Assembly: GCA_004378665.1 (NCBI GenBank)
Contig: SOIA01000143.1
Coordinates: 1 to 5,357, forward strand
Length of the DNA: 5,357 bases
Source of the DNA: Candidatus Aminicenantota bacterium
GTDB taxonomy: Bacteria > Acidobacteriota > Aminicenantia > Aminicenantales > Aminicenantaceae
Direction: 5' to 3'
This document shows, in pieces, positions 1 through 5,357 of the stretch (positions are counted from its first letter, which is position 1; each line of letters starts with the position of its first letter). The position numbers were made by a program, and so were the translations under genes. The notes under the pieces were generated by a model that was not told where the DNA came from, ran no database searches, and worked only from the letters and a program-made list of their open reading frames with translations.

Positions 1-9
1 GTTCTTCAG

Positions 10-32
10 TAAATAATCCAAGATATTATTTA
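10..32. repeat. AT-only inverted repeat downstream of the last gene
   Basis: TAAATAAT (10-17) and ATTATTTA (25-32) form a perfect 8-base inverted repeat with a 7-base loop, starting 3 bases after the URO-D-like stop codon in the direction of transcription. The stem has no G-C pairs and is followed by CTGAAGAAC rather than a run of T, so it does not meet the criteria for a standard intrinsic terminator. It may be chance in AT-rich intergenic DNA, or part of a longer signal beyond the left edge. Confidence 0.3.
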
Positions 33-35
33 TTG

Positions 36-1058
36 TTATAGATGCAGCTTAGCCTGACTGATGGCATCCCAGATTTCATAAACGGCCAGGACATTCTCGG
101 GTTTGGCTTCGAGGCCGAATTCACACTGGGCGATGACTCCCCCACCGGCATAAAGATGATTCCATATCTCATGAACAGCCTGCTGGATTTCCTGTCTGGA
201 GCCATGCGGCAGAAGCTGTTGGCGGTCGATCTCTCCCCAGAAAGTGATCTTTCCCTTGAATCTCTCGCCCAATTCTTTAACTCCCATGCAAAAGACCTGG
301 CTGTTCAAGGCATGGACACCAACCTCAATCAAATCCGGGATAATATCCGTGATGTATCCATCCGAATGCATAAAGACATATTTCCCATACTGACGGGCAA
401 TCTCCGCATAATCCTGATACATTGGCTTGAATACCTGGCGGAAAATATCTGGCGAGGTGATCATTGCCCGCTGTGTGCCCCAGTCATCCATCAAGGCCAC
501 CGCATCCACATCGGTGCTGGCCCAGACTTCGACTTCCTTGCAGTAATGCTCATGGATTTGGTTTAAAAGCTCGAAAAGTTCTGGAGGCTGCTGAAGTAGA
601 TCGATCAGAGCCTGCTCCATGGTCCGGATGAACTGGAGCCGCTCGAAGGGCCTGACAACGGTTCCCATCAGAACGAACCCATCACTCTCCCTGCAGAAGG
701 CATTCACGGCTTCCTTGTCCAGGCTGAGCACGGCCTCTGGACCTTTAAAATCTTCCAGGTCTTTCCAGTCCTTGATGAGAGGCTTGCGGACAATCCCGAT
801 CGTTCCACTCTGGAGGTTGTCAAAAGTACAGCCCCATTCGTCCACATAGACTCCGGAACTGTACCGGTCTCCAACCGTTCCCAGAGGTTTTTTGTAAACA
901 GCAGGCGCGTCAACGATATCATCCGGGAAGTCCTTGTGAAGCCTCTCGACGATGTCTGGATATTTGTCTTCTGCCCAGGGTAGAAGCCAGAGGTGTCGGG
1001 GTATCCGTTCGGGAGAATCAAAGACGAGAGTTCTGCGGACAAGCTCACGCGAGTTCAT
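36..1058 (-). CDS. Uroporphyrinogen decarboxylase-fold protein, probable methyltransferase-like (not HemE)
   Basis: A 340-residue protein of the URO-D superfamily (a TIM barrel shared by HemE and by the corrinoid:CoM methyltransferases MtaA, MtbA and CmuA). Seen in the sequence: an N-terminus MNSRELVRR followed by PERIPRHLW, typical of the family start; an acidic DDWGTQ motif near residues 191-196; an HSDG motif at 231-234; WGEID near 275-279; and GGGVIAQCEFG at 306-316. The HemE N-terminal signature (RQAGR type) is absent, so heme synthesis is unlikely. In MtaA-type enzymes zinc is held by His-x-Cys plus a distal Cys. Here the pair is His231 and Asp233, while Cys312 sits where the distal Cys is expected. 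The start at 1058 is chosen because AGGAGG lies 10 bases upstream of it but only 1 base from the alternative ATG at 1067, which would add MIA and overlap the upstream gene by 4 bases (ATGA). It is the last gene of the cluster. Its place beside sugar enzymes suggests a role in sugar or methyl-sugar metabolism. The family call is firm; the substrate is unknown. Confidence 0.9.
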   Translation of the reverse strand: MNSRELVRRTLVFDSPERIPRHLWLLPWAEDKYPDIVERLHKDFPDDIVDAPAVYKKPLGTVGDRYSSGVYVDEWGCTFDNLQSGTIGIVRKPLIKDWKDLEDFKGPEAVLSLDKEAVNAFCRESDGFVLMGTVVRPFERLQFIRTMEQALIDLLQQPPELFELLNQIHEHYCKEVEVWASTDVDAVALMDDWGTQRAMITSPDIFRQVFKPMYQDYAEIARQYGKYVFMHSDGYITDIIPDLIEVGVHALNSQVFCMGVKELGERFKGKITFWGEIDRQQLLPHGSRQEIQQAVHEIWNHLYAGGGVIAQCEFGLEAKPENVLAVYEIWDAISQAKLHL

Positions 1059-1063
1059 GGCTA

Positions 1064-2362
1064 TCATTCCTCCTGCTTATCGGCTTGACCGGCAGGAGAA
1101 GCGCCTCCCGGAAAATACCGGTAATCGCGCAGATCCACGGGTATTCCTGCCCGAGCCCAGGGAATATTCCCTTCGCTGGGAAGAATTCCCTTGGAGTAGC
1201 ATTCATAAAACGCCTCAGCCAACCCGTCGACCCAGATCCTTCCCTCTTTTTTGTCCTTCTGAACCATTGACCCCGGAAATTCCACGATCTCCGGAAAGGA
1301 CTCCTGAATCCCGTTCACACACAGAGTCTGGGAACGGGCCGCTTCCGGACCGCAAACAATAGGCTTGGGCTCCCGGACACAGGCCACCGCATCAAACAGC
1401 TTCAGAAAATAATGAGCGGCTTCTGGGGAACCGTAATTCTTTTCTTTTTTTTGGCGACTGACAGCGACAATCTCATCCGTGAGTTCACCAAAGGATATTG
1501 TTGCCTGTTCGAACTCGAAGGAAAATATCGGTCCCTGGTCCGGGCGGGTCACATGGGATGCATAATACAGGAGCTCGGTTCCTTCCCGGGTAAATATGCG
1601 ACAGGCCACCGAATCGAAATTCTCGATCGGATAGGCCCTGTAGAGCTCTGCTGTGACAACCGCAGGTTGAGCGCTCGTGTCCGCATGATCACCCAAGCAA
1701 TAAAACAGATTGTGCAGGAAATGAGACGCAGCGTTGTTGGCCGGGCTGTCCAGGATCCAGCGGCCTTCCTCATCTTTTTGTCTTCCCAACCAGGAACTTT
1801 CTCCGTAGTAATCTTCTGCTCTGGGCCAGAAACACAAGGTTTTCAACCGGACAGGTTTGCCGAACATACCCTTGAGGATATCGCTTTTCAAGCATTGAAT
1901 CGCCTTCGAGTACGACCACTGGTAGCCGATCATGACCCAACGGTTGGACTCCTCCTTGACCTGGATCAACCGGTCTGCCTCCTGAATCGTGGCACTGATA
2001 GGCTTCTCGCACAGCACGTGGCCGCCGTTGCCGAGCGCCTCACAGCTCTGAGGAACATGGTGTTGAGTCGGGGAAGAAACGACAACAAGCTCTGCGGTCT
2101 GACCGCTGTTGTAGAACTCACCGAGAGAGCTGAAGACCGGGATCTTCTTCTCTTTCAATTCGGAGTAACGCCCGGATCTCTCCGGGAAAGGGTCCACTGC
2201 GGCCCGGAGCTCGATCTCGCCCGGAGAAAACTCTTCCAGCAGAGTTATGAGGTAATGGAGCCCCATTCCGCTGATTCCGACCAGGACCACAGAGACTGGT
2301 GGAGGCTTTGGCCCGCTGTTATTCTCTTTCATTCTCTCTTTTTGAGTTCCTCTGTTTTTCAT
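1064..2362 (-). CDS. Gfo/Idh/MocA family NAD(P)-dependent oxidoreductase
   Basis: A 432-residue predicted dehydrogenase. The N-terminal Rossmann domain starts with VSVVLVGISGMG, a GxxGxG-type nucleotide loop at about residues 29-34. An acidic Asp57 at the end of the second strand favours NAD binding. The loop VVVSSPTQHH at 93-102 and the hallmark CEKP at 118-121 follow, with Lys120 the family's conserved substrate/nicotinamide-site lysine. In the C-terminal alpha/beta domain, NNAASHFLHN (209-218) takes the place of the usual GGxxxDxGxH motif, with His214 or His217 as the likely catalytic-site histidine. The family usually has about 330-390 residues; the excess here is a C-terminal segment (about 370-420, rich in Trp, Tyr and Pro) that looks folded, then a polar tail. 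Enzymes of this family oxidise or reduce sugar hydroxyls, or in GH109-like cases cleave glycosides through a keto intermediate. No signal peptide is seen, so it is cytoplasmic. The start is uncertain: ATG 2362 has no clear ribosome site and an in-frame TAG lies just upstream; Met11 (2332) is the alternative. The substrate cannot be read from the sequence. Confidence 0.93.
   Translation of the reverse strand: MKNRGTQKERMKENNSGPKPPPVSVVLVGISGMGLHYLITLLEEFSPGEIELRAAVDPFPERSGRYSELKEKKIPVFSSLGEFYNSGQTAELVVVSSPTQHHVPQSCEALGNGGHVLCEKPISATIQEADRLIQVKEESNRWVMIGYQWSYSKAIQCLKSDILKGMFGKPVRLKTLCFWPRAEDYYGESSWLGRQKDEEGRWILDSPANNAASHFLHNLFYCLGDHADTSAQPAVVTAELYRAYPIENFDSVACRIFTREGTELLYYASHVTRPDQGPIFSFEFEQATISFGELTDEIVAVSRQKKEKNYGSPEAAHYFLKLFDAVACVREPKPIVCGPEAARSQTLCVNGIQESFPEIVEFPGSMVQKDKKEGRIWVDGLAEAFYECYSKGILPSEGNIPWARAGIPVDLRDYRYFPGGASPAGQADKQEE
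1069..1074 (-). promoter_or_regulatory. Ribosome binding site of the URO-D-like gene
   Basis: On the minus strand this reads AGGAGG, a full consensus Shine-Dalgarno, located inside the last codons of the oxidoreductase gene. It is 10 bases from the ATG at 1058 and only 1 base from the ATG at 1067. That spacing favours 1058 as the true start, and the position suggests translational coupling with the upstream gene. Confidence 0.65.
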
Positions 2363-2415
2363 TGTAGACTAACTTGAGTGCAACCCTTCCTCTAAATAAC
2401 ATGACAGGCTTCCGA

Positions 2416-4911
2416 TCACAACTGTCTCTCCATCAAGTCCACTTCGAAAATTTCTTTTGAAGCCAGGTCCACAGCCACGGTTTTGATCTCAAAACCCTTA
2501 AGGTGAACCTCAAAATTCAGGTCTAAACAGGGGATGGACACATCTGTTTGCCTTTCTTCCCCTGTCGGTTCGAAAAGGCGAACCAAAAGCCAGTCATTCT
2601 CTTCTGCCATCTTGACGGCCGTCACCTGTACTGCGTCATCGTTCACAAGGAGCGATGGCAGAGACTTGACTCCCGTTCCAGGAGGAAAACAGGAAAGCGC
2701 CATCGGTTTCTCATTCTTGATGAGGGACTCGCGGTCCACACGAGAAAGCCTCTCCCGAGTTTCTCCACCGTTGATCCAGAACCGGAAAATCCTTTCACCC
2801 TGGTCTATGCGCTGCTCAAACCTGTCCTGAGGAACAAGGGGCCTCCCCTCTTCCACAGGATGGGCGGAATAAGCTGCTGAACGCAGAAGGGAATGCCGGA
2901 GTTCGCCGCCAGCAAAATCAAACCCGTATGTCCCGTCATTGATGACAGTCAAAGCCTGTTTTTGATCTACGGAAACAACTCCGACCCACTTCTGAGCGAT
3001 AAGCTCTTCACTATCCCTGGAGAATTTTTCAACTCCGTAAGCCACCTGTCCCCTGCAACTTCCCTTTGAGAATGCAGTCGGCACCGAGAGCTTGAGCATG
3101 CGGTCCTTTTCAGCCCAGAAAACGCGGACTTCCACTCCGAATTCACTCCCTTTTTTCGGGATTGTATACCTCTGACAGATGGAAGAATGGTTGTAGTGGA
3201 AGAGCGCTTCGACCACAGTCCGTACCGGACCATCCTCGATGATCCGGACCGGGTTCAGTTTTGAAACCGATACTCCGGCAAACCGGGCTGCTTCCTTCTC
3301 GGACATCAGAGCAAAGCTCCCCAAAACATTCCGGAAAGCGCGAACCTTCATTCCCCAAGGATCCGGATAATCCTTGACAACAAGGGCCTGGAAAGATTCG
3401 GGATTGAGGAAATCCACTCCGTTGACTCGGTAGTTCTCCACTAAACCAGTCCTTTCGTTGATAGAGAGTTCAGTCTTATCTGATTTAAAGACCAGAGGCT
3501 TATTTTTTCGTTCATCCTTTTCCGGAATCGGCTTGACCTCCTTTAGAAAGCAGGAGAAGCGGTTCATCTGGGCTGGTTTCAGGCTGGCTCGAAAGACAAC
3601 TTTTTTCCGCTGGTCGACGGTAATATTGCTGCTCTCCTTTTCAAGCTGATAGGGAACGGATTCTCCGCCGCTGTCCTTGATCTCCGGAAGCCAGAATATC
3701 TCCGGATCAAAATTCGGCTCTTGAGGCTGGAACTCACAGGAAACAATCTCTTCCACTGGATAAGGATGGGGATTATAGACAAAGATCGGGAATTCTCCTT
3801 CATCTGCTGCATCCTCCCCTTTGACCAGGGAAAAGAATGCCCGGGCTTTGAGGCGGGACAGGATCTCCAGCGCATGATCCGTCCTCTGGATCGCGTATGC
3901 TTCGACCTGAGGAATGGATGAGCCGGGAAGGATATCATGGAATTCGCAGAACAGCAGGTCTTCCAGGGCCTTTTTAAACTCTTCTCTGGGATAGTCCATC
4001 AACTCCAGAAGCGAAGCATGTGATACCATTTTCTCGGTCATGAAATAGGTGTTTTCGAGCTGCCTGTGCTTCTGCTTGACGAGCGCCATGGTCGTGTAGC
4101 ATCCCACGGCCCAGGGATTGAGGTCCCGGTCATGGCGGGGAAGATCATCCTCTCTCCGGCTTATGACCTTGAAATAGTCTTCCGGGATTCCATGACGAAC
4201 CTCCCATCCGGATTTTTCTGAGTTGATCTTTCTGAGCTGTTCAAGATCATCTCTGGATGGGCCTCCGCCGTGATTCCCGATCCCCCAGAGGAGCATTCCC
4301 GCATCCTGGTCTTGATTCTCTTTTATCCACTGTTCCACGCGCTGCCGGGCTTTGCCTCTTTCTGAGTTGTAATGGTGCCGCGCGCGGTGGGCAAGGATCT
4401 CCGACCCATCGTAGCCAACCCAGACAAAATCATCTGCGGGAAGTGTAAGGTGTTCCGCATCCGGCCGGCAGAAGAGGTATGACCTGAAACCGGATTTTTT
4501 CAGTATCTGCACCAGTCCTCGTGTATGGCCGAACGGGTCAAAATTCATGGCTGTCTCTGGTTCCACGCCGAATTTTCTCTTGAAATAGGATTTCCCGATG
4601 AGGATTTGCCGGACAAAGGACTCTCCGCTCGGCATGTTGCAGTCGGGCTGGAGATACCATCCGCCCAGGATATGCCACTTCCGTCTCTTCACCAACTGCT
4701 GGATACGGGAAAAAAGCTCGGGTTCATACATCTCGACCCATTTGTACAGGACAGCTTCATTATGATTGAACACGAATTCATCGTACTCCTCACAAAACTG
4801 AGCAGCGGTCCGGAAGGTGGAGAGTGTTTCACCCGCCCCCTCTTCCCATTCCCACAACCAGACAGGATCGAGATGGGCGTTGCAGATGAGATAAAGAGTC
4901 TTGGATGACAT
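2416..4911 (-). CDS. Glycoside hydrolase family 38 alpha-mannosidase
   Basis: An 831-residue retaining, zinc-dependent exo-alpha-mannosidase. Motifs seen (numbering from the chosen ATG): NAHLDPVWLW at 11-20 with zinc ligands His13 and Asp15; WYLQPDCNMPSGES at 85-98, with Asp90 as expected catalytic nucleophile and zinc ligand; NFDPFGH at 123-129; GIGNHGGGP at 210-218; and CEFHDILPGSS at 322-332, with His325 as the fourth zinc ligand. After the catalytic barrel and helical domain, beta-sandwich domains begin near FVYNPHPYP (about 375), and the tail carries the family's LLRSAAYSAHP and DQGE-type segments. Length is normal for bacterial family 38 enzymes. There is no signal peptide, so it should work in the cytoplasm on imported mannosides. 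The ATG at 4911 is preferred over the in-frame TTG at 4923 because GGAG sits 6 bases before the ATG and overlaps the TTG. It lies 23 bases after a probable second glycosidase and 53 bases before the oxidoreductase gene. The family is very secure; linkage preference (alpha-1,2, 1,3 or 1,6, or phosphorylated substrate) is not visible. Confidence 0.96.
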   Translation of the reverse strand: MSSKTLYLICNAHLDPVWLWEWEEGAGETLSTFRTAAQFCEEYDEFVFNHNEAVLYKWVEMYEPELFSRIQQLVKRRKWHILGGWYLQPDCNMPSGESFVRQILIGKSYFKRKFGVEPETAMNFDPFGHTRGLVQILKKSGFRSYLFCRPDAEHLTLPADDFVWVGYDGSEILAHRARHHYNSERGKARQRVEQWIKENQDQDAGMLLWGIGNHGGGPSRDDLEQLRKINSEKSGWEVRHGIPEDYFKVISRREDDLPRHDRDLNPWAVGCYTTMALVKQKHRQLENTYFMTEKMVSHASLLELMDYPREEFKKALEDLLFCEFHDILPGSSIPQVEAYAIQRTDHALEILSRLKARAFFSLVKGEDAADEGEFPIFVYNPHPYPVEEIVSCEFQPQEPNFDPEIFWLPEIKDSGGESVPYQLEKESSNITVDQRKKVVFRASLKPAQMNRFSCFLKEVKPIPEKDERKNKPLVFKSDKTELSINERTGLVENYRVNGVDFLNPESFQALVVKDYPDPWGMKVRAFRNVLGSFALMSEKEAARFAGVSVSKLNPVRIIEDGPVRTVVEALFHYNHSSICQRYTIPKKGSEFGVEVRVFWAEKDRMLKLSVPTAFSKGSCRGQVAYGVEKFSRDSEELIAQKWVGVVSVDQKQALTVINDGTYGFDFAGGELRHSLLRSAAYSAHPVEEGRPLVPQDRFEQRIDQGERIFRFWINGGETRERLSRVDRESLIKNEKPMALSCFPPGTGVKSLPSLLVNDDAVQVTAVKMAEENDWLLVRLFEPTGEERQTDVSIPCLDLNFEVHLKGFEIKTVAVDLASKEIFEVDLMERQL

Positions 4912-4917
4912 TTCGTT

Positions 4918-4921
4918 CTCC
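4918..4921 (-). promoter_or_regulatory. Ribosome binding site of the alpha-mannosidase gene
   Basis: The minus strand reads TTGGAGAACGAAATG here. GGAG lies 6 bases before the ATG at 4911, a standard spacing, and shares a base with the in-frame TTG (4923). This decides the start in favour of the ATG and shortens the longest possible protein by four residues. Confidence 0.65.
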
Positions 4922-4934
4922 AATTTAGAAATTG

Positions 4935-5357
4935 TTAAGGCAGAAAGGCTTCCACCCAGAAATCCTTTTTTGAGTACAAAATTATGGCTTCCTCGTCTGA
5001 GGACTGGATGATGGTTCCGCTCGAGCGAAAACCAGGCGGTCTTCCCTTTGAAGCTCTCTTGATCTCAAGGTTGATCCTCCCGTCCCTGAGCGGAAACAGA
5101 GCCTTGATCCTTTTTATTCCCGGAAGCAGTCTTGGTCTTAACCTGAGATGCCGTATCTCGGGTTGGATTCCGATGACATGGTGGCAGAGCAAGATGAGCA
5201 TCTCTGCCCAAGTCCAGGGCGTTATCCCGACTTGAGGAAAGGGCGGCGCCAGTCGAGGACCGTAGAATTCAAACCAGGAGCCAGCTTTTGCTCCGGGAAG
5301 AGTCCCCATCCATCTAAGCACCCGCCACACCTTCTCATATTCTCCTCTTTCCGCGTA
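4935..5357 (-). CDS. Probable six-hairpin glycosidase, C-terminal fragment (cut by window edge)
   Basis: This reading frame is open to the right edge of the window, so only the last 140 residues are present. It ends in TAA, 23 bases before the mannosidase start. The first part reads as the final helices of an (alpha/alpha)6 barrel, with SWFEFYGPRL at about 27-36 and GITPWTWAEMLILLCHHVIG at about 44-63. A short beta domain follows, with LRLRPRLLPG and FPLRDGRINLEIKR, as at the C-terminus of GH15/GH63/GH78-like and related uncharacterised six-hairpin glycosidases. The combination of a W-T-W-A-E helix and a closing small beta domain is the basis of the call. No catalytic acid or base can be identified, because the catalytic core lies outside the window. 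GTG at 5330 could be read as a start but has no reason to be one, since the frame runs on upstream. Neighbouring mannosidase supports a role in oligosaccharide breakdown. The exact family is uncertain. Confidence 0.7.
   Translation of the reverse strand, partial: YAERGEYEKVWRVLRWMGTLPGAKAGSWFEFYGPRLAPPFPQVGITPWTWAEMLILLCHHVIGIQPEIRHLRLRPRLLPGIKRIKALFPLRDGRINLEIKRASKGRPPGFRSSGTIIQSSDEEAIILYSKKDFWVEAFLP

Noticed and set aside
10..32. Calling the AT-only inverted repeat a rho-independent terminator
   Set aside because: The stem has no G-C pairs and no T-run follows it on the minus strand.
42..566. A 174-codon open frame on the plus strand, opposite the URO-D-like gene
   Set aside because: The opposite strand encodes the conserved C-terminal half of the URO-D fold, and this translation resembles no family I know.
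36..1058. Identification as HemE, the heme-pathway uroporphyrinogen decarboxylase
   Set aside because: The HemE N-terminal arginine-rich signature is absent, and the HSDG and GGVIAQCEFG motifs fit the methyltransferase-like branch; the neighbours are sugar enzymes, not tetrapyrrole genes.
1412..2377. A 321-codon open frame on the plus strand, opposite the oxidoreductase gene
   Set aside because: It is fully antisense to a gene with clear Gfo/Idh motifs, its translation shows no recognisable domain, and it looks like a by-product of codon use in the real gene.
2363..2415. An internal promoter or terminator in the 53-base gap between the mannosidase and oxidoreductase genes
   Set aside because: I found no convincing -35/-10 pair, no stable hairpin, and no well-spaced ribosome site; a purine-rich AGAGGAAGGG stretch is more than 20 bases from the ATG.

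Overview
The window is one minus-strand gene cluster from a bacterium. It holds three complete genes and the 3' end of a fourth. There is no rRNA, tRNA, mobile element or CRISPR array, and no gene-free stretch longer than about 50 bases. Base composition is moderate, with no visible compositional break. No gene here is a taxonomic marker. The gene types suggest a heterotroph that degrades complex carbohydrates, of the kind found in PVC-group, Acidobacteria/Aminicenantes-like or clostridial lineages, but that is a guess from context.

Reading in the direction of transcription (right to left): (1) 5357-4935, the C-terminal 140 residues of a probable six-hairpin (alpha/alpha-barrel) glycosidase, cut by the window edge; (2) 4911-2416, a glycoside hydrolase family 38 alpha-mannosidase with its four zinc-site residues in place; (3) 2362-1064, a Gfo/Idh/MocA-family NAD(P)-dependent oxidoreductase with a C-terminal extension; (4) 1058-36 (or 1067-36), a uroporphyrinogen-decarboxylase-fold protein that is not HemE and resembles the corrinoid methyltransferase (MtaA/CmuA) branch, but has Asp where those enzymes have the first zinc-binding Cys. 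Gaps are 23 and 53 bases, and the last junction is an ATGA overlap or a 5-base gap, so the genes are probably co-transcribed. The promoter must lie beyond the right edge. The only structure seen downstream of the last gene is a weak AT-only inverted repeat.

None of the three complete proteins has a signal peptide or membrane segment, so the mannosidase, dehydrogenase and URO-D-like protein should be cytoplasmic and act on imported oligosaccharides or sugars. A plausible scheme is glycoside trimming by the two hydrolases, redox change of a released or linked sugar by the Gfo/Idh enzyme, and an unknown step, possibly methyl-group handling, by the URO-D-like protein. The cassette is coherent, but its last two steps are unassigned. 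I saw no clear evidence for a wholly new system. The URO-D-like protein with its altered metal motif is the most interesting element.
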